Assembly (NCBI RefSeq): GCF_032477075.1
Contig: NZ_JAWDXO010000032.1
Coordinates: 1 to 64,000 of the forward strand
DNA: 64,000 nucleotides
Reading direction: 5' to 3'
Source of the DNA: Fusobacterium sp.
GTDB lineage: Bacteria; Fusobacteriota; Fusobacteriia; Fusobacteriales; Fusobacteriaceae
This document shows positions 42,078 through 51,084 of this stretch, piece by piece; within the stretch, counting starts at the first letter, position 1; each line of letters starts with the position of its first letter. The position numbers and the translations under genes were made by a program. The notes beneath the pieces were generated by a model, which worked only from the letters and a program-made list of their open reading frames with translations, made no database searches and was not told the DNA's origin.

Positions 42078-43820
42078 TTATTTTTCTTTAGCTGCATTTT
42101 CTCCAGCTATTCTACCAAATACAGTTATATCTGTTAAAGCATTTCCTCCAAGTCTATTAGTTCCGTGGATTCCTCCAGTAACTTCCCCAGCTGCATACAA
42201 TCCAGGAATTGGATTTCCTTTAGTATTTATTACCTGAGCTTTTTCATTTATTTCTACTCCACCCATAGTATGATGTACAGTAGGAATACGTGGTCCAGCA
42301 TAATAAGGCGCTTTATCAAATTTTATTCCAAAAAGTTTTCTTCCAAATGGATCCTTTTTAGCATCTACACTTTTATTGTAATCTGCAATAGTCTTTTTGA
42401 GAGTATCAGCAGGAACTTCTATTTTTTCAGCAAGTTCATCTAATGTATCTGCTTTTACAGCTCTACCAGCTTTTATTAAATCACCAATAGGTTCATTAAA
42501 ATTATTTTTAGTTTCCAAAGTAGGATAAACTTTTGAATCTACTATTACCCACATATAGGCATCTTTTTGTTTAAAAAGAGCATTTGTCATAACATCTCTT
42601 CTTTCATCTTCAGCCACAAAACGTTTTCCTTCTTTATTCACAAATATTCTATCTTCAACAGTTGTTTCTATATTTCCACTTAAACTTCCTGTTGCAGGGT
42701 CTCCCATAGGAAGAAGCTGTATATCTTCCATTCCTATTAATTTAGCTCCTATTTTTTCAGCCATTTTTATCCCTGCTCCATCTCCACCAGGATGATTAGT
42801 TGTAAGTATGTTTTCTGTCAGATTAGAGTTGAATTTTTGCCTATATTCAACATCTCCTGCAAATCCACCAGTTGTAAGAATTACAGCTTTTTTAGCATTA
42901 AATACAATTTTATTTTTTGCATCTTCAGCTTCCACTCCAGTTACTTTTCCATTTTTTACAATAAAATCTTTTGCTTCTGTTTCATAAAAAATCATTATTC
43001 CATTTTTTTCAGCAAAGTCTTTATGCGCAAGAATCATACCAGTTCCTACTGGTGTAGTTGGCTTATGGCTTCTTGGGTAAAGAGCTCCTAATACTGTAAA
43101 TACTTCATCTTTGAAAGTCATCCCTAAACTTTCTAACCATTCTAATGCTGGATAAGCATTTTCAACAAGTATTCTTACAAGTTTTGGATTTCCTTTCTTA
43201 TCTCCACCTTCATATGTGTGTTGATAATGAAGCTCTACAGAATCTTCTATTCCTTGTGGTACTTGTCTTTTAGGATCAACAGCATTGTATGCTCCCCCTG
43301 CTAATACAGTATTACCTCCTAATCTAGGCATTTTTTCTATAAGAATAACACTTGCACCATTTTCCTTAGCTGAAGTAGCAGCTGCAAGACCTGCTCCTCC
43401 TCCACCAATAACTACAACATCTGCAATATATTCTTTATTTCCTTTTTTAATTTCTGGAGCAGGAACTCTTTTTCTAAGTTCTCTTGTGTCTCCACCTGCT
43501 TCCTTAACTGCATTAGTTATTGCAGTAAGAACTCCTCTGCTGCTCACTGTTGCTCCTGCTACAGTGTCTATACCAAGACTTTGCTTTTCTAATACCATTG
43601 CTGGTATTCTTTCAATTGCTAATCCTGATATAAATGGTGTTTCTTTATTAGGAAGAACTTTTATATCCTCTATCCTATCTTTTGAAACAGTTACTTCTAC
43701 CTCTATTTTTCCTCCATAACCAGTAGCCTCACCTTTATAGTTTCCTGGTTCATAAGAAAATGAAAAGGCAGAAAGAAACATCACAAATATAACTAATAAA
43801 ATACTTCTTATCTTTCCCAT
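42078..43820 (-). CDS. Periplasmic FMN/FAD fumarate-reductase-like flavoprotein
   Basis: 580 aa from ATG 43820 (AGGAGG upstream). It has a signal peptide ending FSFS-YEPGNY. An FMN_bind domain follows with the covalent flavinylation motif DTVAGATVSS (about residues 88-97). Then comes an FAD_binding_2 domain: VVVIGGGGAGLAAATSA, LIEKMPRLGGNTVLAGG, then HHTMGGVEINEKAQV and GLYAAGEVTGGIHGTNRLGG. Enzymes of this layout reduce fumarate, urocanate or other enoates as electron acceptors at the cell surface. The substrate cannot be assigned. Electrons may come from a membrane donor encoded elsewhere. Confidence 0.85.
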   Translation of the reverse strand: MGKIRSILLVIFVMFLSAFSFSYEPGNYKGEATGYGGKIEVEVTVSKDRIEDIKVLPNKETPFISGLAIERIPAMVLEKQSLGIDTVAGATVSSRGVLTAITNAVKEAGGDTRELRKRVPAPEIKKGNKEYIADVVVIGGGGAGLAAATSAKENGASVILIEKMPRLGGNTVLAGGAYNAVDPKRQVPQGIEDSVELHYQHTYEGGDKKGNPKLVRILVENAYPALEWLESLGMTFKDEVFTVLGALYPRSHKPTTPVGTGMILAHKDFAEKNGIMIFYETEAKDFIVKNGKVTGVEAEDAKNKIVFNAKKAVILTTGGFAGDVEYRQKFNSNLTENILTTNHPGGDGAGIKMAEKIGAKLIGMEDIQLLPMGDPATGSLSGNIETTVEDRIFVNKEGKRFVAEDERRDVMTNALFKQKDAYMWVIVDSKVYPTLETKNNFNEPIGDLIKAGRAVKADTLDELAEKIEVPADTLKKTIADYNKSVDAKKDPFGRKLFGIKFDKAPYYAGPRIPTVHHTMGGVEINEKAQVINTKGNPIPGLYAAGEVTGGIHGTNRLGGNALTDITVFGRIAGENAAKEK

Positions 43821-43907
43821 ATTCCCTCCTGATACTTTAATATACTCTTCTAATATTATATTAGGTTTAAAATATTTGGTCAAGTATTATTATCATTTAC
43901 ATTTTAA

Positions 43908-45569
43908 TCATTTAGAAATATAGAATTCAAATGTTGTTCCTTTTCCCTCTTCAGAAATAACTGATATTTTTCCTCCATATTTTTCTATAAGGCTTTTTAC
44001 AATTGCAAGACCTAATCCAGTTCCACCAAGATTACTTGTCCTTGCTCTATCTACTCTATAAAATCTTTCAAAAACCTTATATTGCTCATCTACAGGTATT
44101 CCTATCCCATTATCTGAAACTGAAAATTTATATCTATCTTGCCCTTCTGCTATTTTTACTTTTATTTTAGGATTTTCAGATTTATTATATATAATTCCAT
44201 TTTCAATAAGATTTTTTAATATCATTGTTATCTTATCAAAATCTGCTCTAATATAATTATTTTCATCAGTTACATCTATTTGATATTCAATAGAAGCATT
44301 TTTCTTTTTAAGAAGTATTTCCATAGTTGCTTGAATATTATTTTTTATTTTTTCAATACTTACCTGTGTTATATTCAATATATTTGAATTTTCTATTTTT
44401 GATATATTCAAAAAATCTAAAACTATATTTTCTAATTTCTCTACATTCCCTTTAATTACATTTAAAAATTTTTCTCTCATTGGATCTGGAGCATCTTCAA
44501 GAGCGATAAGATATCCCTTTATATTTGTAAGCGGTGTTTTTAGCTCATGACTCACATTACTAATAAAGTTTTTCTGTACTTCTACTGCTTTTCTTGTACT
44601 TGTGATATCTTTTATGGTAATGAGAACCTGATTACTGAATTCTAATTGTTTCAATGTCACAATAAAATATCTTTTCAATCCCTGAATATATACTTCTTCT
44701 TTTATACTTGTTTTTTCGTTGACACCTTTTTTTATTATATCTATTATCTCTATGTATTTGATGCACTCTAAATACTTTTCTCTAGTGAAGTCTATGAGAT
44801 AACTTAATACATTATTTTTTACAACAAATTTTCCTTCTTTATTTAACAAGCCTATAAAAATATCAACAGAAGATATTACTAAAGAAAGTGTTTTCCTCTC
44901 CCTTTCTAATCGTTCAATATTTCTTAGATTTCTTCCCTGCCATTCTTTTAAAATATCCCAAAATTCAAAAAACCATTTTTCTTCTTTGAGATAAGTTATT
45001 TTCTCTTTTTCTCCAATTTCAAGAAATCTTTTCATCTTTTTAATTTTATTATAGAAATCTCTTTTAATATAATTCTTATAGAAAAAATGAATTGCAAAGT
45101 TTAATGCAAGAAAAAACATTATCTGAACAAGTAAAAATTCTCTTATCTGTCTGATTTCTTTTGAATAATCACTAGAAGTTCTTATTATATATTTTTCACC
45201 AAAATCATTTGTAAAACCTGTTGTATAATAAGCAAACATATAACCTATCGTTTTACTTTCTCTTATGGCAAATCCTTCTTCTCCATTGATAGCTTCCTGT
45301 ACTTCTTCTCTTTCTAAATGATTATCCATATATTCTTCTCTGTCTACATTTTTAGAATCAAATACAACATTTCCATCATAATCTATTAATGTAAATCTAA
45401 GGTCACTTTCTGAAAATACATCTTTATATCTATCATGTTTATAATCTTCTGCCAATCTTTTGATTAAAATATTATCCTGTTTTAAATTTTGTTTTACTCT
45501 CTGTTGATAAAGATTTGAAAGAATAGTTGAATTAAGGCTGATAAATATCCCTTCTATAATCAATATCAT
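43908..45569 (-). CDS. phoR: PhoR-like sensor histidine kinase
   Basis: At least 553 aa. Two membrane helices (about 1-14 and 146-165) flank an extracytoplasmic sensor; a PAS-like region follows. The kinase has FISNVSHELKTPLTNIKGY (phospho-accepting His), an N box NLIENGIIYNKSENP, VSDNGIGIP and GGTGLGLAIV. It lies directly after phoB. An upstream in-frame extension of ten codons (IRRKEIITLI...) has no ATG, GTG or TTG but an ATT at 45599 with AAAGGAG upstream, so the true start may be non-standard. Its place next to pst genes makes phosphate the likely signal. Confidence 0.8.
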   Translation of the reverse strand: MILIIEGIFISLNSTILSNLYQQRVKQNLKQDNILIKRLAEDYKHDRYKDVFSESDLRFTLIDYDGNVVFDSKNVDREEYMDNHLEREEVQEAINGEEGFAIRESKTIGYMFAYYTTGFTNDFGEKYIIRTSSDYSKEIRQIREFLLVQIMFFLALNFAIHFFYKNYIKRDFYNKIKKMKRFLEIGEKEKITYLKEEKWFFEFWDILKEWQGRNLRNIERLERERKTLSLVISSVDIFIGLLNKEGKFVVKNNVLSYLIDFTREKYLECIKYIEIIDIIKKGVNEKTSIKEEVYIQGLKRYFIVTLKQLEFSNQVLITIKDITSTRKAVEVQKNFISNVSHELKTPLTNIKGYLIALEDAPDPMREKFLNVIKGNVEKLENIVLDFLNISKIENSNILNITQVSIEKIKNNIQATMEILLKKKNASIEYQIDVTDENNYIRADFDKITMILKNLIENGIIYNKSENPKIKVKIAEGQDRYKFSVSDNGIGIPVDEQYKVFERFYRVDRARTSNLGGTGLGLAIVKSLIEKYGGKISVISEEGKGTTFEFYISK

Positions 45570-45580
45570 TATTAAGGTAA

Positions 45581-46261
45581 TTATTTCTTTTCTTCTAATT
45601 TGTATCCCACTCCTTTCACAGTTTTTATGCAGTCAGATAGTTCAGGTATTTTATCTCTTAATTTTGATATATAAACATCTACAGTCCTATCTCCAGTATA
45701 ATAGTTGCTGTTCCAGACTTTATCCAGTATTCTTTCTCTTGTAATAACCAAATCCTTATTTTTAATAAGAAGAAGCAAAAGATCATATTCTTTTTTAGAT
45801 AGTTCTACCTCTTCTCCATTAGCTGTTACTACATGCCTGCTTTCATCAATTTCTATATCTTTGAATCTATATTTTTCATTTTTAATTTCTCTATCTGTTG
45901 TTTTAAGAAATTTTTTTATTCTTAAAACAAGCTCTCTAGGGTCAAAAGGCTTTTTCATATAGTCATCTGCACCTATTTCAAGGCCATCTAATACATCTTC
46001 TATTTCAGTTTTAGCAGTAAGCATTATTATCACTGGTTCTCCATATTCAGAAGATATGTCTCTCACAATCTTTGTAAAATTCTTCCCATCTAAATTAGGT
46101 AGCATCAAATCCAGTACAACCAATTCATTTTTGTTTTCTTTAAGAAGTTTCAATCCCTCTAATCCATCAGAGGCTCTATCTACTTCATACCCTTCTTTTG
46201 TCAGAAAATATGTTATTAATTCCTGTATCTCTTTATCATCTTCTACAACCAGAATTCTCAT
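45581..46261 (-). CDS. phoB: PhoB-like response regulator
   Basis: 226 aa OmpR/PhoB family. The receiver domain has VVEDDKEIQ, the phospho-acceptor in LVVLDLMLPNLDG (Asp51 or 52) and KPFDPRELVLRIK. The winged-helix effector has SRHVVTANGEEVELSKKEYDLL, RERILDKVWNSNYYTGDRTVDVYISKLRDK and VKGVGYKLE. It should bind the Pho-box array between pstS and pstC (47315-47378) when phosphorylated by the adjacent kinase. Confidence 0.85.
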   Translation of the reverse strand: MRILVVEDDKEIQELITYFLTKEGYEVDRASDGLEGLKLLKENKNELVVLDLMLPNLDGKNFTKIVRDISSEYGEPVIIMLTAKTEIEDVLDGLEIGADDYMKKPFDPRELVLRIKKFLKTTDREIKNEKYRFKDIEIDESRHVVTANGEEVELSKKEYDLLLLLIKNKDLVITRERILDKVWNSNYYTGDRTVDVYISKLRDKIPELSDCIKTVKGVGYKLEEKK

Positions 46262-46307
46262 CTGAATCCCCCTGTTTTATTTTTTATTTCTCTATATTAA
46301 TTATATC

Positions 46308-46350
46308 ATAAAAAAGCCCACTTAAAAATCTCCTTTAAGTGAGCTTTGAT
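46308..46350 (-). terminator. Terminator of pstS
   Basis: AAAGCTCACTTAAA and TTTAAGTGGGCTTT arms with a small loop and T-run, between pstS and phoB. It separates strong pstS expression from phoBR. Confidence 0.8.
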
Positions 46351-46374
46351 AATAATCTCATTTTTCAGTCAATG

Positions 46375-47226
46375 CTATTTTACAGGTACAAATCCTTCAT
46401 TTTTGATTATTTCTTGTCCTTTTGGAGATACTGCATAATCAACTAAATCTTTAACAACACCTTCTCTGGCATTATCAGCATACCAGAAAACTTCTCTTGC
46501 TATTGGATATGATTTATTTAATACATTTTCAGGAGTAGCTGCTATACCATCTACTGTTACAGCTTCTACTGATGAATCCATATATCCCATACCAATATAT
46601 CCAACAGCATATTTATTTGCCTTTACCTCTTGTTTTATAGCCTCATTAGATGGCATATATAGAGTTTTAGCACCATATTCTTGAGTTCCTTTAGAATCTC
46701 CCTCTCTAATTATATGTTCTTTAAAGAATTCATGTGTTCCTGATGAAGAGTCTCTTGATAAAACAACTATTTCTGCGTCATCTCCACCTAATTCTTTCCA
46801 ATTAGTAATTTCTCCTCTAAATACTTTTCCTAGAGTTTTATCATCAATATCTTTTATTGGATTAGATTGATTAGCTATTATTGTGATTCCATCAAATCCA
46901 ACTACAATTTCATCTACATTTATTCCTTTAGCTTTGGCCTGCTCAATTTCTTTAGCTTTAATATTTCTTGATGCCATTGCTATATCAGTAGTTTTGTTTA
47001 TTAATGCTGATATTCCTACTCCTGATCCTCCACCAGTTACTGCTATTCTTGCTCCTTTGTTTTCACTCATAAATTTTTCTGCTATAGCCTGAGACGCATT
47101 TAATATAGTATCAGAACCTTTTACTTGTACAACACTCGATCTTGCTTCAGCTTTTTGTCCTAATCCCATACCTCCCATAACTATCAAAGCTGCTATCAAT
47201 CCTTTTTTTAAAAAATTTTTTTTCAT
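46375..47226 (-). CDS. pstS: Phosphate-binding protein PstS
   Basis: 283 aa with a signal peptide (cleavage near AEA-RSS) and no lipobox cysteine, unlike Gram-positive PstS lipoproteins; a periplasmic form fits a diderm such as Fusobacterium. Phosphate-binding features include VKGSDTILN, GGGSGVGISAL, DIAMASR and LSRDSSSGTHEFF. It delivers phosphate to the PstCAB transporter encoded divergently. The Pho boxes upstream indicate induction by phosphate starvation. Confidence 0.92.
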   Translation of the reverse strand: MKKNFLKKGLIAALIVMGGMGLGQKAEARSSVVQVKGSDTILNASQAIAEKFMSENKGARIAVTGGGSGVGISALINKTTDIAMASRNIKAKEIEQAKAKGINVDEIVVGFDGITIIANQSNPIKDIDDKTLGKVFRGEITNWKELGGDDAEIVVLSRDSSSGTHEFFKEHIIREGDSKGTQEYGAKTLYMPSNEAIKQEVKANKYAVGYIGMGYMDSSVEAVTVDGIAATPENVLNKSYPIAREVFWYADNAREGVVKDLVDYAVSPKGQEIIKNEGFVPVK

Positions 47227-47314
47227 AATTTTTACCTCCTTAATTTATCTTAAATTAAATTTTTTCTTTACAACATCACTATATATCTCCTTTGTTAATC
47301 AATTATTAAATTAC

Positions 47315-47378
47315 TGTAAAATTAGTGTAAAATTTTTTTTACATTATTTTTACATTGGATTAATATCCATTTTACACA
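47315..47378. promoter_or_regulatory. Pho-box array between pstS and pstC
   Basis: TGTAAAAT occurs at 47315 and 47326 (11-bp period) and TTTACATT at 47338 and 47349 (11-bp period). A further TTTACA lies at 47371, exactly two periods on. The two groups face opposite directions, one toward pstS and one toward pstC. This spacing is the known signature of PhoB/PhoP operators. Confidence 0.85.
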
Positions 47379-47456
47379 GTAGCTTTAAGATTATCTTAAA
47401 TAAACAATATTAAATACATAAATGTGTGTAAATTTTTTATTTATATAGGAGGTATT

Positions 47457-48332
47457 ATGTTTTCCATAAGAAAGGTCAAGGATTCTGCTATGAGACATAC
47501 TTTGTTTGGAATAGGAGTCTCAAATATAGTAATCATATTTCTTATTTTTCTTTTCATATTTTTAAATGGAATAAAGTTTTTTAAACACTATTCTTTATCA
47601 GAGTTTCTTTTTGGTACAAGATGGATATCACTTTCAGAGTTTTATGGATTACTTCCATTACTGGTAGGATCTTTTTGGGTAACATTTGTAGCATTACTCA
47701 TTTCCATTCCAGTAGGTATTTCTACAGCAGTTTATATATCAGAATATGCCTCTTCTAAAGCAAGAAATATACTAAAAGTTACCATTGAAACAATGTCTGC
47801 AATCCCCTCAGTAGTTCTTGGATTTATAGGATTATATGTTCTGTCTGGTCCTATAAAAAATCTATTTAACCTAAACAGTGGATTGACAGCTTTAACAGGA
47901 GGAATAATGTTGGCCTTCATGGCAATTCCTACAATAGTAAGCATTGCAGATGATTCACTAAATGCTCTTGATAAGTCATATAAAGAAGCATCTCTGGCTC
48001 TTGGGGCAAACAAAATTGAAACTATATTTAATGTTCTGCTCCCAGCTGCTTTTCCTGGTATATTTGCTGGAATAATGCTCGGATTTGGAAGAATAATTGG
48101 AGAAACTCTCACAGTTTTAATGATTACCGGAAATTCTCCAATACTTGCACTTTCTCCACTTTCTCCAGTGAGAACACTTACAGCTACTATTGCAGCAGAA
48201 ATGGGAGAAGTGGTTCAAGGAAGTACACATTATTATGCTCTATTTGCAATAGGCATCATTCTATTCCTTATAAGTTTTATAACTAATAGTGTTGCAGATA
48301 ATTTTATACAAAAATCTAGAAAAATGAATTAA
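47457..48332 (+). CDS. pstC: Phosphate ABC transporter permease PstC
   Basis: 291 aa from ATG 47457 with AGGAGG upstream; an earlier in-frame ATG (47424) has no ribosome site. Six membrane helices are visible, and the ABC loop ALDKSYKEASLALGANKIETIFNVLLPAA is present. The N-terminal GTRWISLSEFYGLLPLL segment is typical for PstC. It forms the transport channel with PstA. It is the first gene of pstCAB-phoU. Confidence 0.92.
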   Translation: MFSIRKVKDSAMRHTLFGIGVSNIVIIFLIFLFIFLNGIKFFKHYSLSEFLFGTRWISLSEFYGLLPLLVGSFWVTFVALLISIPVGISTAVYISEYASSKARNILKVTIETMSAIPSVVLGFIGLYVLSGPIKNLFNLNSGLTALTGGIMLAFMAIPTIVSIADDSLNALDKSYKEASLALGANKIETIFNVLLPAAFPGIFAGIMLGFGRIIGETLTVLMITGNSPILALSPLSPVRTLTATIAAEMGEVVQGSTHYYALFAIGIILFLISFITNSVADNFIQKSRKMN

Positions 48333-48349
48333 TAACAGAGGAGAAAATT

Positions 48350-49192
48350 ATGCTTATAATAAAAAAAAGAGGAGAAAAAATATTTGAAAATATAATAAAA
48401 GCTATTGGAATAATTTCTATCCTTCCAGTATTTTTAATTATTGGATACATTATATTCAAAGGTCTTCCTGCTATTTCATGGGAGTTTTTAACTGAAATGC
48501 CCAAAAACGGAATGAGAGAAGGAGGAATATTTCCAGCTATTATTGGTACTATCTATTTAACTATTGGTACCATTGTCGTATCAGTTCCATTTGGAATACT
48601 CACTGGAATATATCTTGTAGAATATGCAAAAGACAATCTTCTTACAAGAGTAATAAATCTTACTATTATCAATCTCGCTGGAATACCAAGTATAATATAC
48701 GGACTTTTTGGAATGGCTCTTTTCGTAATATTTCTAGGATTTGATGTTTCCATTATATCTGGTTCTCTTACCTTAGGAATCATGTGTCTTCCAGTAATTA
48801 TTACTTCTACTAGAGAATCATTACTAGCCATACCTAACCATTTAAGAGAAGCTTCTCTAGCCCTTGGTGCTACAAAATGGGAAACTATAACTAAAGTAGT
48901 TCTTCCAGCTGCACTTCCAGGAATTCTTACAGGAGTCATCCTTAGCATATCAAGAGCTGCTGGTGAAACAGCTCCTATCATGTTTACTGCAGTAGCATTT
49001 TATCTTCCATTCCTTCCAGAAACTCCTTGGGATCAGGTAATGGCTCTGCCATATCACTTGTATGTAATATCTACACAAGTTCCTAATATGCCAGTTAGTT
49101 ATATGAATGGTACTCTTTTTGTTCTTGTGGTAATAACTATCAGCTTTAACTTAATTGGAGCTGTAATCAGACAAAGATTTAATAACAAATAA
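48350..49192 (+). CDS. pstA: Phosphate ABC transporter permease PstA
   Basis: 280 aa, GAGGAG upstream. Six membrane helices and the EAA-like loop PNHLREASLALGATKWETIT KVVLPAALPG are present (shown in two parts). MPKNGMREGGIFPAIIGTIY is characteristic of PstA. It pairs with PstC, 17 bp upstream. Confidence 0.92.
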   Translation: MLIIKKRGEKIFENIIKAIGIISILPVFLIIGYIIFKGLPAISWEFLTEMPKNGMREGGIFPAIIGTIYLTIGTIVVSVPFGILTGIYLVEYAKDNLLTRVINLTIINLAGIPSIIYGLFGMALFVIFLGFDVSIISGSLTLGIMCLPVIITSTRESLLAIPNHLREASLALGATKWETITKVVLPAALPGILTGVILSISRAAGETAPIMFTAVAFYLPFLPETPWDQVMALPYHLYVISTQVPNMPVSYMNGTLFVLVVITISFNLIGAVIRQRFNNK

Positions 49193-49230
49193 TTTTCTAT
49201 AATTCATAAAACTAGGAGGAAAAATATAAT

Positions 49231-49995
49231 ATGAATAATGAAGATATCAGAATACTAGTAAAAGACTTTAATTTTTACTATGGTAGTTTTCAGGCATTAA
49301 AAAATATAAATATGGAAATCAAAAAAAATAAAGTAACTGCTCTTATAGGCCCTTCTGGATGTGGTAAGTCAACCTTTCTAAGATCAATAAATAGAATGAA
49401 TGACCTTATTTCAGGAGCAAAATATGAAGGTGGAATATTATTTGATAAAAAAAATATTTTTGATAAAGACTATGATATAGTTGAACTTAGAAAAAAAATT
49501 GGAATGGTTTTTCAGAGACCAAATCCTTTTCCTAAAACAATATATGAAAATCTTGTGTATGCTCCAAAACTTCATGGAGAAAAAGATAAGGACAAATTAG
49601 ATGAAATAGTTGAAAATTCTCTAAAATCTGTTGCTTTATGGAATGAAGTAAAAGATAAACTTCATCAGTCATCTCTTGGACTTTCAGGTGGACAGCAACA
49701 GAGATTGTGTATAGCTAGAGCTATATCAGTAAGCCCTGAGATACTTTTGATGGATGAACCTACATCAGCTCTTGATCCAATTTCTACTGCTAAAATAGAA
49801 GAGCTTATAAGACAATTGGAAAAACAATACAGCATAATTATCGTTACACATAATATGCAGCAGGCGTCTAGAATATCTGAATATACAGGTTTCTTCTACC
49901 AGGGAGTATTAGAAGAGTTTGATAAAACAGAAATAATATTTACAGCTCCAAATAATAAAAAAACAGAAGACTATATTACAGGAAAATTTGGATAA
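49231..49995 (+). CDS. pstB: Phosphate ABC transporter ATPase PstB
   Basis: 254 aa. Walker [11 protein letters not shown]-loop [16 protein letters not shown], signature [14 protein letters not shown], Walker [14 protein letters not shown] and the H-loop VTHNMQQA are all present. The FQRPNPFP sequence is specific to PstB. It energises phosphate import through PstCA and contributes to phosphate signalling with PhoU and PhoR. Confidence 0.95.
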   Translation: MNNEDIRILVKDFNFYYGSFQALKNINMEIKKNKVTALIGPSGCGKSTFLRSINRMNDLISGAKYEGGILFDKKNIFDKDYDIVELRKKIGMVFQRPNPFPKTIYENLVYAPKLHGEKDKDKLDEIVENSLKSVALWNEVKDKLHQSSLGLSGGQQQRLCIARAISVSPEILLMDEPTSALDPISTAKIEELIRQLEKQYSIIIVTHNMQQASRISEYTGFFYQGVLEEFDKTEIIFTAPNNKKTEDYITGKFG

Positions 49996-50052
49996 AATAT
50001 TTTTATTTTAAATTCATATTTTTCTATCATAAATCCAGACAGGAGGAATAAA

Positions 50053-50745
50053 ATGAAAAATCTGCAGGAAAGTCTTGAAGGACTTAATCAACATTATTTA
50101 GAACTTTTAAAAAATCTTAATAGAGTATTAGATGTAAATATAGAAATGCTGTATAATCAAAAATTAGATTCTACATTATATGGTGAATGTGTAGTTGTAG
50201 AAGATGTTATAAATGCTTTTGAAGTAAAATTAAAAGAAGATTCTATCATTTCAATAGCCAGATTCCAACCAGCTGCTGGTAATTTAAGACTTTTAATTAT
50301 GCTTATCAACAGTGCACGTCTTTTAGAGAGAATGGGGGACCTTCTTAAAGCTAATTTTAAGATTATAAAAGATATTGAGAAAACTTCCCCACAAGTATCA
50401 AAATATCTGAAAGAAATTCTTTACCCAATGGTAGTAAAAATAAAAAGTATTTATGAAACTTATATTTCAGCCTTTATAAATAGTGATGAAAAAGCACTTT
50501 ATCTCCTTCTGACACAGGATGAAGAAATTGATGAGATAGCTGAAAAAAACATGAAAATTCTTATAGATTTGATGAAAGCTTCTCCTGACAATGTTGAAGG
50601 AGGAACCTATTTAGTTCTTTTAAATAAAAAGTATGAAAGATTCTCAGATCATGTTATGCATTTAGCTGTTGATCTTGTATATATTTTAAAAGGAGAGAAC
50701 CTCAGAAAACTTGAACTTCTTGAAGAAAAGAAAATAAAAAAATAA
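50053..50745 (+). CDS. phoU: PhoU phosphate signalling protein
   Basis: 230 aa, all-helical with two PhoU repeats (RFQPAAGNLRLLIMLINSAR LLERMGD, shown in two parts, and LVLLNKKYERFSDHVMHLAV). E-x-x-x-D metal-binding motifs fit the family (ERMGD, ERFSD). It follows pstB and links transporter activity to PhoR signalling. Confidence 0.9.
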   Translation: MKNLQESLEGLNQHYLELLKNLNRVLDVNIEMLYNQKLDSTLYGECVVVEDVINAFEVKLKEDSIISIARFQPAAGNLRLLIMLINSARLLERMGDLLKANFKIIKDIEKTSPQVSKYLKEILYPMVVKIKSIYETYISAFINSDEKALYLLLTQDEEIDEIAEKNMKILIDLMKASPDNVEGGTYLVLLNKKYERFSDHVMHLAVDLVYILKGENLRKLELLEEKKIKK

Positions 50746-50752
50746 AAAATTA

Positions 50753-50781
50753 TTGACAATTATATTTTCATATGATATACC
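50753..50781 (+). promoter_or_regulatory. Promoter after phoU for the amidohydrolase transcript
   Basis: TTGACA at 50753-50758 and TATACC at 50776-50781 with 17 bp between them, eight bases after the phoU stop. It would start a transcript with a roughly 300-nt leader before the amidohydrolase gene. Confidence 0.6.
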
Positions 50782-50817
50782 TAAAACAACAAGAAATTAA
50801 AAAGGGGGAAGTTCAGA

Positions 50818-50895
50818 ATGTTATTTAACAAACTAAGGATAAGGAACAGGAAAAACAATAAAAATATTGAATACCTTATCTTTTTTGTCTGCTAA
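50818..50895 (+). CDS. Possible leader peptide (25 aa)
   Basis: ATG at 50818 with GGGGGAA upstream opens a 25-codon ORF: MLFNKLRIRNRKNNKNIEYL then IFFVC and stop. It is rich in Asn (five), Lys and Arg (seven together). It is placed between a good promoter and two hairpins (GGGTTTATAT...ATATAACCC at about 50957-50981 and GTCAG...CTGAC at about 51004-51036 followed by TTTTTATTTT). This arrangement suits attenuation of the downstream amidohydrolase and solute-binding genes. Evidence is positional only. Confidence 0.4.
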   Translation: MLFNKLRIRNRKNNKNIEYLIFFVC

Positions 50896-50949
50896 ACGAC
50901 ATTATGACTTTTTGATGAATAAATTTCAGATCATATCTTAATTATTTTG

Positions 50950-51045
50950 AAGATTTGGGTTTATATTGTTTTATATAACCCATGATCATATTTTTAAATC
51001 AATGTCAGTGTAGCATTCAAATGTTATGCTGACTTTTTATTTTAC
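50950..51045 (+). promoter_or_regulatory. Hairpin-rich leader before amidohydrolase gene
   Basis: Two hairpins, the second ending in a T-rich run like a terminator, lie after the small ORF. No T-box (AGGGTGGNACC) or known riboswitch core is seen. They may terminate or attenuate transcription. The 340-bp stretch 50746-51084 holds only the promoter, the small ORF and these hairpins. Confidence 0.45.
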
Positions 51046-51084
51046 AAAAAATTATATAAATATAAAATATCAATGGAGGAAAAA

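Noticed and set aside
50753..51084. T-box or known riboswitch before the amidohydrolase gene
   Set aside because: The T-box sequence AGGGTGGNACC and other familiar cores are absent.
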